DNA from: a virus
Direction: 5' to 3' (one strand)
IMG/VR virus record: IMGVR_UViG_3300005471_000042
Location: 1 to 29,976 of that record
Length of the DNA stretch: 29,976 bases
In this document: piece after piece, positions 5,659-13,355 of the stretch
Layout of the letters: each line of letters starts with the position of its first letter
Position numbering within the stretch: the stretch's first letter is position 1
Position numbers and translations under genes: made by a program
The notes under the pieces: generated by a model
What the model was told of the DNA's origin: nothing
Seen by the model: only the letters and a program-made list of their open reading frames with translations
Database searches by the model: none

Positions 5659-7290
5659 ATGCCGCACCAGACGCTGCCCTCGGTCGTGCGCTCGCCCACC
5701 GGGCAGCGTCACCGGATCGGCGCGGTCCCGGTCAAGCTGTCCGAGATCACGAACGAGGCGATCAAGGGCACGCCGCTGGACGAGCTGTTCGACGGTCTCG
5801 CGCGCTTCGCGTACGACCCGTACGGCTTCGTCATGTGGGCATTCCCCTGGGGCGAGGTCGGCACGCCGCTGGAGCACGAGAGCGGGCCGGAGCCGTGGCA
5901 ACGCGAGCACCTCGAGCGCGTCGGCGATGCCCTCCTCGCCGGAGCGCCGCTGCCGGTCGAGGAGGACACGGCATCGGGCCACGGCGTGGGCAAGTCCTCG
6001 GCCGTGGCCTGGGTCATCCTGTGGGCTATCTCGACGCACGAGGACACGCGCGGCGTGGTCACGGCCAACACCGACACGCAGCTCCGCACGAAGACGTGGG
6101 CCGAGCTCGCCAAGTGGTACCAGCTCTTCATCGGCAAGAGCCTCTTCACGCTCACGGCGACGGCCATCTTCATCGCCAACGATCCGGTACGCGAGAAGGC
6201 GTGGCGTATCGACGCTGTTCCCTGGTCGGAGAACAACACCGAGGCATTCGCCGGCCTGCACAACAAAGGCAAGCGCATCCTCGTGCTGTTCGACGAGGCG
6301 TCGACGATCGCTGACCTCGTGTGGGAGGTGACGCGCGGCGCCCTGACTGACGCGGACACACAGATCATCTGGTGCCGCTACGGCAACCCGACGCGCACCA
6401 GCGGGGAGTTCCACCGCGCCTGCACCCGACCGAACCACAACCCGTACCACCACTTCACCGAGGTCGACGCGCGTCAGGTCCGCTTCACGAACAAGATCCA
6501 GATTGCGGCCTGGATCAAGGAATACGGCGAGGACAGCGACTTTGTGCGGGTGCGTGTGCTCGGCAAGTTCCCGCGCGCCGGCTCGGCGAACTTCATCTCC
6601 CCGGGGTTGGTGACCGAGGCACGGCGCCGCCGGCTGCCGATGAACTCGTACATCGCGTCCCCCAAGATCCTCGCTTGCGACCCGGCCCGCTTCGGCGACG
6701 ATGCGACCGTGATCACGCTGCGCCAGGGCAACATCGTGCACTGGCAGGAGAAGATGTCGGGCTACGACGGTCACCAAGTCGCGGGCCGGCTGTTCGAGAT
6801 GCTCACGGGCGATATCAACAAGCCACGCCACGAGCGGCGCGACGCGCAGGGCTCGATCTGCATTGCCTACGATGCGAACGGCAACGGCGCGGACCTCGAT
6901 ACCGCGCTGCGCAACATGTCCAAGGCCGGCAGGCTCACCGTCCCGCTCGTGCCGGTCATGTGGGGCGTGCCGGCGAAGGACGACCGCCAGTACTTCAACC
7001 AGCGCTCCGAGGCCTGGGGCAAGATGCGCGACTTCCTCGAGCACGGCCAGATCCCGGACGACGACCAGCTCGCCGAGGAGCTCTCCTCGCTGGAGTACGG
7101 CTACGATGCCCTATTCCGTATCCAACTCGAAAGCAAGAAGGACGCGAAGAAGCGCGGGGTTTCCTCCCCGGACTGCGCCGACTCCATCGCGATCTCGTTC
7201 GTCCCGGAGCTGATCGACCGCAAGGTGGTCACGGCCCGCGTGCGCCCGGTCACGCAGCGTAAAGTCGTGTGGACCGGAGTGCGCGCGTGA
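5659..7290 (+). CDS. terL: Terminase large subunit, 543 aa
   Basis: ATPase-nuclease that pumps DNA into the procapsid through the portal and cuts the concatemer. Walker A SGHGVGKS is at residues 106-113 and Walker B ILVLFDEAS at 207-215, the Glu of DE being the likely catalytic base. TANTDTQ (135-141) and WCRYGNP (238-244, the coupling-type region) follow. The C-terminal RNase H-like nuclease has DPARFGDD (341-348), IAYDANGNGAD (402-412) and SPDCADS (503-509), whose aspartates fit the metal site. The length is typical. The ATG follows directly on the stop of the upstream small gene. No intein or truncation is seen. Confidence 0.95.
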   Translation: MPHQTLPSVVRSPTGQRHRIGAVPVKLSEITNEAIKGTPLDELFDGLARFAYDPYGFVMWAFPWGEVGTPLEHESGPEPWQREHLERVGDALLAGAPLPVEEDTASGHGVGKSSAVAWVILWAISTHEDTRGVVTANTDTQLRTKTWAELAKWYQLFIGKSLFTLTATAIFIANDPVREKAWRIDAVPWSENNTEAFAGLHNKGKRILVLFDEASTIADLVWEVTRGALTDADTQIIWCRYGNPTRTSGEFHRACTRPNHNPYHHFTEVDARQVRFTNKIQIAAWIKEYGEDSDFVRVRVLGKFPRAGSANFISPGLVTEARRRRLPMNSYIASPKILACDPARFGDDATVITLRQGNIVHWQEKMSGYDGHQVAGRLFEMLTGDINKPRHERRDAQGSICIAYDANGNGADLDTALRNMSKAGRLTVPLVPVMWGVPAKDDRQYFNQRSEAWGKMRDFLEHGQIPDDDQLAEELSSLEYGYDALFRIQLESKKDAKKRGVSSPDCADSIAISFVPELIDRKVVTARVRPVTQRKVVWTGVRA

Positions 7291-7457
7291 CCGCATAATC
7301 CGCCCGTCATCTCGCGGACGAAGGCGGACCCGTACCCGCCGAAGGACACGGATAGCCCATCACGGGCGATGCTGGCGAGGGTTTCACTGCCACGCGGCGA
7401 GGTGACGACTTCCGAGCGCGCGGCACGGACCACGCTCGCCACCGAGGACAACCCCGT
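7291..7457. other. Gap between terL and portal with no clear gene
   Basis: Two small hairpins are possible: GGCGG/CCGCC (7323-7327 with 7336-7340) and GCCC/GGGC (7355-7358 with 7364-7367). No convincing promoter or ribosome-bound ORF is seen. The minus strand is open through here, but it is also open through much of the flanking genes, so this is not taken as a gene. Confidence 0.4.
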
Positions 7458-9827
7458 ATGGCGACATCCCTGCCCGCAGCCCAGCAGCAATCCGTGCAGC
7501 CCCAACCCCAACAGGGCCGCGGCACCAACCCCCTCGTCCGCGTCACCGGACTGCAGCAGCTCCTGCAGCGCGAGGCCGAGACGGCACCCAGCGCCACGTC
7601 GATCGACGCGTCCGGCCCGCTGTCCGCGCTGGCCGGCCATGTGCGCCACGCCTGGGGCAACAACAAGCTGGCGAAGCAGAAGGTCGAGCTCAAGCTGCTG
7701 ATGTGCCTGCGCGAGCGCCGTGGCGTCTACTCGCCCGCGCAGATCGCATCCATGCAGGCCAGCCGCGGGGGCCTGAACCTCGTGAAGGCCGACCTCACCG
7801 AAACCAAATGCCGCGCGGCCTCGGCGTGGGTCCGCGAGATCGTGCTGCCGGTGGGCGAGCAGCCGTGGGGCGTGGACCCGACGCCCGTGCCCGACCTCCC
7901 GGACGCGGTCAAGAAGGGGCTCGTGCAGAAGGCGATCCAGCAGGCCAACGACGCGATGAACCAGATCGCGAAGCAGGGCGGGGGCACGCTCTCGGCTGAC
8001 GAATACCGCGCGCTGATCACCCAGATCGGCACCAAGCTGCGCGACGACGCCGAGACCGCGCTCGTGCACGCCGCCGAGCAGCGCGCGAAGCGCATGGAGA
8101 AGCAGATTGCCGACCGGCTGGATGAGGGCGGCTACGCGACGGCGATGGACCAGTTTGTGGAGGACTTCGTCACCTACCCGGCGGCGATCCTCAAAGGCCC
8201 CATCTACCGGCGCCACAAGCAGCTCGAGTGGGCCACCGGCTGGAAGCCCAAAGTGTCGGACAACCCGCACCAGACGTGGGAGCGCGTCTCGCCGTTCGAC
8301 GCCTACCCGGCCCCGTCCGCGCGCGACTGTCAGGTGGGCGACTTCATCGAGCGCATTCGCTTCCGGCGCGAGGAGCTTCACGGCCTCAAGGGGCTGCCCG
8401 ACTACAAGGACGAGCAGATCGACAAGGCTCTCCTCGACTACTCGTCCGGGCATCTCGAGGGTTGGCTCTGGACCGAGGCCGAGCGCATCCGGCTCGAGCA
8501 GGAGTCGATGTATATGTGGCTCTCGCCGCCGGGCGTGATCGACGCGCTGAACTACTGGGGCTCGATCCCGGGGTGGAAACTGATGTCGTGGGGTGTGACC
8601 GATCGCGACGGCCTGATCCTCGAGGAGACGCGCGACTACGAGTGCAACGTGCTGCTGTGCGGCTCCTACATCCTCTACGCCGCGGTGAACCCCGACCCGC
8701 TCGACCAGCGGCCGTACCACCGGGCGTGTTACGACGAGATCCCGGGCGCGTTCTGGGGCCGCTCGATCCCCGACCTGTGCTCGACGTCCCAGCAGATGTG
8801 CGACGGCATCGCGTGCGCGCTGGCCGACAACCTCTCGCAGGCCTCCGGGCCTATGGTCTGGGTGCACGCCGACCGGTTCGCGGACGGCGAGCAGACCCTC
8901 GACATCTTCCCGTGGAAGGTGTGGCAGCTCAAGAGCGACCCAACGCAGGGCGTGAATCCCGGCATCGGCTTCTGGCAGGCCGACGACCGCTCCGAGCATC
9001 TCATGGGGGTGTACGAGAAGTGGGAGCTACGCGCCGACGACGCCTCCGGCATCCCACGCTACACCTACGGCAACGAGCGGGCCGGAGGCAGCGCCGACAC
9101 CGCGACGGGCCTGTCCATGCTGATGAACAACGCGGCCAAGGGGCTGCGCCGTGCGATCTCGAACATCGACATCAACGTGACGTCGCGCACGATCGGGATG
9201 TGCTTCGTCAACGAGATGCTCTACAACCCGGACCCGAGCATCAAGGGCGACTGCGTGCCGGTGCCGCGCGGCGCCGCGGCGATCCTCATCAAGGAGAGCG
9301 CGCAGCAGCGGCGCACCACGTTCCTGACGATGGTCGCGGGCAACCCGCTGCTAGCCCAGCTCATCGGGCCGAAGTACCTCATCAACCTCGTGCGCGAGGT
9401 GGCGACGTCGATGGAGCTCCCGGTGGACGAGGTCGTGCCGAGCGAGGACGAGGTCGACCAGCAGCAGGCGCAGCAGGCCCAGGCCGCGCAGGCCCAGGCC
9501 CAGGCGCAGGCTGCGCTCGAGCAGCAGTCGCAGGCGGCGCAGGGCGAGCGCGAGCGGCAGAACATCAACGCACAGACCGTCGCCGACATCATCAAGGAGG
9601 CCGTGGCGCATGCCCTGCAGACGGGGGCCGTGCTGCCGCCGATGGCACAGGCCGCGATCGCGGCGCCGCAGATCCCGGGCGCTCCTGCGCCTGCGGCCGC
9701 CGGCCAGCAGCAACCCGCACCCGGGGAGCAACCCGCACCCGAGGAACAGCCCGCCGAGGAACAGCCCGAGCAGGGCGGGGAACAAGCCGTACCTCCGGGC
9801 GCGTCACAACCGGAAGTTATGGGTTGA
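7458..9827 (+). CDS. Portal protein, 789 aa
   Basis: Dodecameric portal through which DNA enters and leaves the head; assigned from position directly after terL and before scaffold and capsid, from size, and from conserved-looking blocks. These include WGNNKLAKQKVELKLLMCLR (about residues 66-85), the ECNVLLCGSYILYA strand region near residue 400, and RTTFLTMVAGNPL followed by LIGPKYLINLVREVATSMEL near residues 620-650. The C-terminal 100 residues are unusual: a Gln/Ala-rich coiled-coil-like stretch (about 675-705) and a Pro/Glu/Gln tail with repeated EQPAPEEQPAEEQP. The long C-terminal helix resembles barrel-forming portals of P22-like phages. GAGG lies 10 nt before the ATG. Confidence 0.8.
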   Translation: MATSLPAAQQQSVQPQPQQGRGTNPLVRVTGLQQLLQREAETAPSATSIDASGPLSALAGHVRHAWGNNKLAKQKVELKLLMCLRERRGVYSPAQIASMQASRGGLNLVKADLTETKCRAASAWVREIVLPVGEQPWGVDPTPVPDLPDAVKKGLVQKAIQQANDAMNQIAKQGGGTLSADEYRALITQIGTKLRDDAETALVHAAEQRAKRMEKQIADRLDEGGYATAMDQFVEDFVTYPAAILKGPIYRRHKQLEWATGWKPKVSDNPHQTWERVSPFDAYPAPSARDCQVGDFIERIRFRREELHGLKGLPDYKDEQIDKALLDYSSGHLEGWLWTEAERIRLEQESMYMWLSPPGVIDALNYWGSIPGWKLMSWGVTDRDGLILEETRDYECNVLLCGSYILYAAVNPDPLDQRPYHRACYDEIPGAFWGRSIPDLCSTSQQMCDGIACALADNLSQASGPMVWVHADRFADGEQTLDIFPWKVWQLKSDPTQGVNPGIGFWQADDRSEHLMGVYEKWELRADDASGIPRYTYGNERAGGSADTATGLSMLMNNAAKGLRRAISNIDINVTSRTIGMCFVNEMLYNPDPSIKGDCVPVPRGAAAILIKESAQQRRTTFLTMVAGNPLLAQLIGPKYLINLVREVATSMELPVDEVVPSEDEVDQQQAQQAQAAQAQAQAQAALEQQSQAAQGERERQNINAQTVADIIKEAVAHALQTGAVLPPMAQAAIAAPQIPGAPAPAAAGQQQPAPGEQPAPEEQPAEEQPEQGGEQAVPPGASQPEVMG

Positions 9828-9853
9828 CGCCGGCTTAGAACGCCCTGCACAAT
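9824..9853 (+). promoter_or_regulatory. Possible sigma70-type promoter after portal
   Basis: TTGACG (9824-9829) and CACAAT (9848-9853) are separated by 18 nt. The -35 matches 5 of 6 consensus bases and the -10 matches 4 of 6. The predicted start lies only a few bases before the ATG at 9864, implying a nearly leaderless mRNA. It overlaps the portal stop codon. Confidence 0.3.
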
Positions 9854-9863
9854 CCGCGCCAAC

Positions 9864-10145
9864 ATGATCCGCTTGAACACCGAGCAACTACGCGTTCTGG
9901 AGGCGATAGGCAAAGCCCCGGGCAACGCTCAGTTCAGGCAGATCCTCGACGAGGCGATCGCGGACGCCAACGCGAACCTGCGGAAGCTGACCGGGGAGGC
10001 CCTCCTGCGCGAGCAGGGCAAGGCGCTTTTTCTGGACGAGCTCGCAGGCAAGCTCTGGCCCCCGATCGCCCGTCGTCCTGTGACCGAATCAAGGCCCGCC
10101 GTCCACTGGATGGAAGCCACAGGCCTCACGAACGGCTCACCTTGA
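9864..10145 (+). CDS. Hypothetical protein between portal and scaffold, 93 aa
   Basis: Starts MIRLNTEQLRVLEAIGKAPG. Mostly helical: NTEQLRVLEAI, then FRQILDEAIADANANLRKLTGEALLREQGKA (split over residues 24-55). Such small helical proteins often sit between portal and scaffold in podovirus-like operons. No Shine-Dalgarno sequence is obvious. The function is not known; an assembly or head-related role is inferred only from location. Confidence 0.7.
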   Translation: MIRLNTEQLRVLEAIGKAPGNAQFRQILDEAIADANANLRKLTGEALLREQGKALFLDELAGKLWPPIARRPVTESRPAVHWMEATGLTNGSP

Positions 10146-10146
10146 C

Positions 10147-10168
10147 AGGGATCCGCGCACGCATCCCT
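10147..10168. repeat. Hairpin upstream of scaffold gene
   Basis: AGGGAT (10147-10152) and ATCCCT (10163-10168) form a 6-bp stem over a GC-rich 10-nt loop. No T-tract follows, so it is unlikely to be a terminator. Confidence 0.3.
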
Positions 10169-10205
10169 CGCGACCCCCGGCAACTGACCGGATCGTGGAG
10201 TTTCC

Positions 10206-11201
10206 ATGCAGCCGAATACGGCCCGATCTGATACCCAACTTCCCCGGGCGGTGCGCCGCCAGATGGTTCGCGTGAACGCTCGGATGGACGAGCGCGCCGC
10301 GGCCAACAATCCGGCCCCAACCGATCCCGTGGAAGATCCTCCCGCAGACCCGACGCCCCAGGCGCCATCTGCCCCCGGCGCATCGCCGGCCGACGTCGAC
10401 CCTCGACACAGCGACCCCAGCTACTGGCGGTCGCGCTTCGACAACACCGCGGGCGTGCTCGCGGCCGTGCGTCGGGAGCATGTGACCGAGGCGGTGCGGC
10501 TGAATGCCCGGATTGCCGAGCTGGAGCAAACCAAGGCGACCCTCGAAACCGCGCTTGCCGCAGCCCCTGCCGCACCGGACCCCGATCCGCAGTTCGACGT
10601 GAAGGAGTACTTCTCGCCGACCGAGATCGACCAGTATGGCGAGGAGCAGTGCAAGGTCATGATCCGATCCGCCATCAAGGCGTCTCTGCGCGCAACGCGT
10701 CAGAGCCAGCCGCCGGCCGCGCAACCCGCGCCGCCCGCACCGGCTGCTGCTCCGACCACGCCCCAGACGCCGCCGGCCGACCCCGCGAAGACCGCGCGGG
10801 CCGAGCTGATGGGCAAGCTCGACGAGCTGCTGCCCGAGTGGCGCGACTGGGATCTGGACCCGAGACTGCATGCGTGGCTGGCGGAAGAGGAGAACGGCGT
10901 GCCGCGGCAAGCGGTGCTCAACGTTCACATCGCCAACGCGGACGCGAAGAAGATCGCCGCGCTGTACGAGCGCTGGGACCGTCAGGCCACCGTGGCTGCA
11001 CCGCAGCCCCCGGTGCAGCCCAGCGGCTCCGGTGCCAACAGCGGCGGCGATCCGCCTCCTGCTCCGAGCCGCAAGGCCATGACCGCGCCGTCTTCGGCGG
11101 AGGTCAAGGACTACTACAAGCGGCTCGCGCTCGGCAAGGTCAAGGACGAGGAACGGGCTCAGTTCGAGGAGCGTTTGAAGCTGCGCCACCCCGGCGGTTG
11201 A
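10206..11201 (+). CDS. Head scaffolding protein, 331 aa
   Basis: Probable internal scaffold guiding capsid assembly, inferred from its place directly before the major capsid gene and from composition. The N terminus (to about residue 65) is Pro/Ala-rich and disordered. A helical, coiled-coil-like section (about 75-122, with NARIAELEQTKATLETALA) follows, then a Pro/Ala linker (about 165-195), a second acidic/helical block, and a highly charged C-terminal helix pair (about 293-328, EVKDYYKRLALGKVKDEERA). A basic C-terminal helix-turn-helix that docks on the coat protein is the pattern known in P22 scaffold. GGAG lies 7 nt before the ATG. No protease motif is seen. Confidence 0.75.
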   Translation: MQPNTARSDTQLPRAVRRQMVRVNARMDERAAANNPAPTDPVEDPPADPTPQAPSAPGASPADVDPRHSDPSYWRSRFDNTAGVLAAVRREHVTEAVRLNARIAELEQTKATLETALAAAPAAPDPDPQFDVKEYFSPTEIDQYGEEQCKVMIRSAIKASLRATRQSQPPAAQPAPPAPAAAPTTPQTPPADPAKTARAELMGKLDELLPEWRDWDLDPRLHAWLAEEENGVPRQAVLNVHIANADAKKIAALYERWDRQATVAAPQPPVQPSGSGANSGGDPPPAPSRKAMTAPSSAEVKDYYKRLALGKVKDEERAQFEERLKLRHPGG

Positions 11202-11216
11202 GCCTCGCTCGCCGCC

Positions 11217-11230
11217 TTGGGGTGCCCCAA
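11217..11230. repeat. Short perfect hairpin before capsid gene
   Basis: TTGGGG-TG-CCCCAA is a perfect palindromic hairpin located 11 nt upstream of the capsid Shine-Dalgarno region. It may stabilise the capsid mRNA 5' end after processing; no T-tract is present. Confidence 0.35.
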
Positions 11231-11254
11231 CGCGCAACCTCAAGGAGAGCTACC

Positions 11255-12307
11255 GTGAAGAAGTTCCAGTTCACTGCCATCAGTGCAGCCCTCGGTGCGT
11301 TCGTACGCGACGCATTCACCCGCGCGCACGACGCGTTCATGGCCGGCCCGGCGCATCGCCTGGGCCTCGTGGCCTATGCCGGCGTGCCGCGCGCCTCCGG
11401 CGTGCCCGACTACGGGCCGGCAGGCACGATCAACTTCGACCCCGAGGTCTACTCGGGCAAGCTGGTCGAGAAGTTCTACAAGGCCACCGTGTTCGGCGAG
11501 ATCGCCTCGACCGACTACGAGGGCGACATCGCGGGCTTCGGCGCCCAGGTGAAGATCCGCACGATCCCGGACGTGACGGTCTCGGACTACGTGATCGGCG
11601 CAGGCCTGACCGCGCAGTACCCGACGAACCCCTCGGTCACCCTGGCGATCGACCAAGCCAAGTCATTCAACGTGGCTCTGTCCACGGTCGACAGCCGGCA
11701 GTCGGACCTCGACCTCGCGGACGTGTTCGCGAACGACGGCTCGATCCAGCTCAAGATCGCGGCCGACGCCGACATGCTCGAGACGATTCCCGCCGAGGTG
11801 TCCGCCGACAACAGCGGCACGACGGCCGGCGCCGACTCGCAGAACATCAACCTGGGCGACTCGACCACGCCGGTCGCGGTGGACAAGACCACCGTGGTCG
11901 ACTTCATGGTCGCGTGCGGTCAGGTGCTGGACGAGCAGAACGTCAGCGACGAAGGCCGCTGGTTCGTGGCCTCGCCCGCGTTCATCGCGGCGATCAAGAA
12001 GTCGGACTTGCGCATCGCGTCGCTGGCCGGTGACGGCGTGTCGATCGCCCGCAACGGCAAGGTGGGCGAGATCGACCGGTTCACGGTCTACCAGTCGCGC
12101 AATCTGCTGCGGCAGACCTCGCCGGGCCCGGCTGAGTACATCATGTTCGGCCACAGTGCCGGCCTGACGTTCGCGAGCCAGATCGTGGAATGTCAAATGA
12201 TAGATAATCCAAATGACTTTGGCTATATCATCCGCGGTTTGATGGTTTTCGGCTACCAAGTCATCGGAGCCAACTACGTCGGCACCGCAGTGGTCAAAGT
12301 GACCTGA
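11255..12307 (+). CDS. Major capsid protein, 350 aa
   Basis: HK97-fold coat protein that builds the icosahedral head. Recognised from position after the scaffold and from family-like blocks: KLVEKFYKATVFGEIASTDY (about residues 68-87), GAQVKIRTIPDVTVSDY, DQAKSFNVALSTVDSRQSDL, GRWFVASPAFIAAIKKSD and the C-terminal MVFGYQVIGANYVGTAVVK. It starts with GTG at 11255, preceded by AAGGAGA at ideal spacing; this start gives MKKFQF and a normal length. Near codons 312-330 the DNA becomes locally AT-rich with rare codons such as ATA, AAT and TTT, unlike the rest of the gene. A hairpin follows the stop. Confidence 0.85.
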   Translation: MKKFQFTAISAALGAFVRDAFTRAHDAFMAGPAHRLGLVAYAGVPRASGVPDYGPAGTINFDPEVYSGKLVEKFYKATVFGEIASTDYEGDIAGFGAQVKIRTIPDVTVSDYVIGAGLTAQYPTNPSVTLAIDQAKSFNVALSTVDSRQSDLDLADVFANDGSIQLKIAADADMLETIPAEVSADNSGTTAGADSQNINLGDSTTPVAVDKTTVVDFMVACGQVLDEQNVSDEGRWFVASPAFIAAIKKSDLRIASLAGDGVSIARNGKVGEIDRFTVYQSRNLLRQTSPGPAEYIMFGHSAGLTFASQIVECQMIDNPNDFGYIIRGLMVFGYQVIGANYVGTAVVKVT

Positions 12308-12314
12308 TCCCGAT

Positions 12315-12345
12315 AGGATGGGGCCTTCACAGGCCCCTGTCCTTT
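12315..12345 (+). terminator. Terminator-like hairpin after capsid gene
   Basis: GGGGCC (12320-12325) pairs with GGCCCC (12332-12337), and AGGA/TCCT (12315-12318 with 12340-12343) extend the stem beyond small bulges. Only a short T run follows (TTTG). It could partly terminate or stabilise the 3' end of the abundant capsid mRNA. Confidence 0.5.
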
Positions 12346-12372
12346 GATTGCGTTTCACAGGAGCAAAACCCC

Positions 12373-12573
12373 ATGAAGACCAGCAACCCCTACGGGATGT
12401 CGATCCCGGTCAAGGTTCCGCCCGAGACGATCCAGAAGGAGATGTCTCAGGCATCGGGCAAGGCCAAGGCCCGCTATCCCGACACCCCGATTCCCGCCAA
12501 GCAAGACAACCCCGCGCAAGGCAAGATGGGCAGGCGGGCGTATACCCCCGGCACCACGCCGAGCGGTTCCTAA
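12373..12573 (+). CDS. Small head-region protein, 66 aa
   Basis: Starts MKTSNPYGMSIPVKVPPETI. It is Pro/Lys-rich, with a short helix (ETIQKEMSQASGKAKARY) and an otherwise extended sequence. AGGAG is 9 nt upstream. It is bracketed by the post-capsid hairpin and a strong terminator, forming a separate small transcription segment. A decoration or stabilising role is possible, but no family is recognised. Confidence 0.7.
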   Translation: MKTSNPYGMSIPVKVPPETIQKEMSQASGKAKARYPDTPIPAKQDNPAQGKMGRRAYTPGTTPSGS

Positions 12574-12594
12574 TTTCCCTGCAGAAACCATTTT

Positions 12595-12621
12595 CCGGCG
12601 CCCTCGCGGCGCCGGTTTTCT
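12595..12621 (+). terminator. Rho-independent terminator
   Basis: CCGGCGCC (12595-12602), loop CTCGC, GGCGCCGG (12608-12615), then TTTTCT. The perfect 8-bp GC stem with a T-tract is the clearest terminator of the window. It lies between the 66-aa gene and the HNH gene. Confidence 0.8.
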
Positions 12622-12634
12622 ACGAGGGGAAAGC

Positions 12635-13135
12635 ATGCGTGCGGTCAACGGTCCTTTGACGCAAAAGCGCCTCAAAGAGCTTCTGCATTACGACCCGGAG
12701 ACGGGCGTACTGACGTGGCTCGAAGATCGCGGCGGGCGCGCGAAAGAAGGCACAACGGCCGGGGCCTTGAGTACCGGGTATCGGCGCCCGATGGTGGATG
12801 GTCGGCGGTATCTGGCGCAGCGCCTGATCTGGCTGTACATGACCGGCGAGTGGCCGGTATCGCAAGTCGACCACGAAGATCGCGATCGTTCAAACAACCG
12901 TTGGAAGAACCTACGCCCCGCCACCAAGAAGCAGAACGGTGAGAACCGCGGCTTGAACCGCAATTCGACGAGTGGTGTTCGCGGCGTGTCTTGGGATGAG
13001 CGGCTGCAAGGCTTCCGCGCTCGGATCTTCCACAACGGCGAGTCGGTTTTTCTCGGCATCCACAGCACGATCATCGACGCCGCCGCGGCGCGCATCAGCG
13101 CCGAGCGTCAAATGTTCACCCACGCACTCCACTAG
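12635..13135 (+). CDS. HNH-AP2 homing endonuclease, free-standing, 166 aa
   Basis: Selfish endonuclease of the HNH_3 plus AP2-type family. It opens with LTQKRLKELLHYDPETGVLTW (within residues 8-28). The HNH core is VSQVDHEDRDRSNNRWKNLR (75-94), with D79/H80, N87/N88 and N92. The C-terminal DNA-binding AP2-like part is about 112-160 (STSGVRGVSW, then GFRARIFHNGESVFLG). The position before the HNH core that is usually His in AHRLIW is Gln here (AQRLIW, Q62). GAGGGG lies 5-6 nt before the ATG. It interrupts the head gene block just after a terminator. A second copy of the family is fused to a virion gene near 24.1 kb. Confidence 0.9.
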   Translation: MRAVNGPLTQKRLKELLHYDPETGVLTWLEDRGGRAKEGTTAGALSTGYRRPMVDGRRYLAQRLIWLYMTGEWPVSQVDHEDRDRSNNRWKNLRPATKKQNGENRGLNRNSTSGVRGVSWDERLQGFRARIFHNGESVFLGIHSTIIDAAAARISAERQMFTHALH

Positions 13136-13144
13136 GAGCCCGCT

Positions 13145-13327
13145 ATGGCGAAGATGCCGATGAAGATGCCGATGAAACCCCCGATGAAGATGTCGATGAA
13201 AACCTTCGAGCGCTCGAAGTTCGACAAGGAGGCCAAGGGCGAACCCGAGGGCTCCAAGGCCGACAAGGCGCGCGACAAGAAGCAGCTCGCCGCGATCAAC
13301 AAGAAGCGCGCGAAGACCAAGCACTGA
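13145..13327 (+). CDS. Small Lys/Met-repeat protein, 60 aa
   Basis: Starts MAKMPMKMPMKPPMKMSMKT, a four-fold KMPM-type repeat, followed by a charged Lys/Glu/Asp-rich segment and a very basic C terminus (NKKRAKTKH). AGGAG lies 7 nt before the ATG. Highly charged and probably disordered; it could bind DNA or capsid surfaces. Its place among head genes is the only functional hint. The DNA repeat could change length by slippage. Confidence 0.7.
   Translation: MAKMPMKMPMKPPMKMSMKTFERSKFDKEAKGEPEGSKADKARDKKQLAAINKKRAKTKH
13151..13198 (+). repeat. Four tandem 12-bp units in coding sequence
   Basis: AAGATGCCGATG at 13151 and 13163, then AAACCCCCGATG at 13175 and AAGATGTCGATG at 13187. Each unit encodes K-(M/P)-(P/S)-M, so copy-number change keeps the frame. 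Confidence 0.8.
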
Positions 13328-13355
13328 CCCAACCCGTTCACCCGGAGCACTGCCC

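Noticed and set aside
5206-7044. Minus-strand open frame of 612 codons opposite terL
   Set aside because: terL is certain from its Walker and nuclease motifs; the reverse frame has no recognisable domain and is a shadow.
7101-8999. Long minus-strand open frame of 632 codons opposite terL end, gap and portal
   Set aside because: Long antisense frames are expected opposite GC-rich genes with biased third positions. It has no ribosome binding site, lies against two firmly identified genes, and its product is Arg/Leu/Val-rich shadow sequence, though the part over the gap (7291-7457) reads fairly protein-like.
10142-10147. Perfect TTGACA as a -35 box before the scaffold gene
   Set aside because: No -10-like hexamer lies 15-19 nt downstream, where the sequence is GC-rich and forms a hairpin; the match overlaps a TGA stop.
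13145-13200. Tandem repeats as a CRISPR-like array
   Set aside because: Units are 12 bp, contiguous without spacers and in coding frame.
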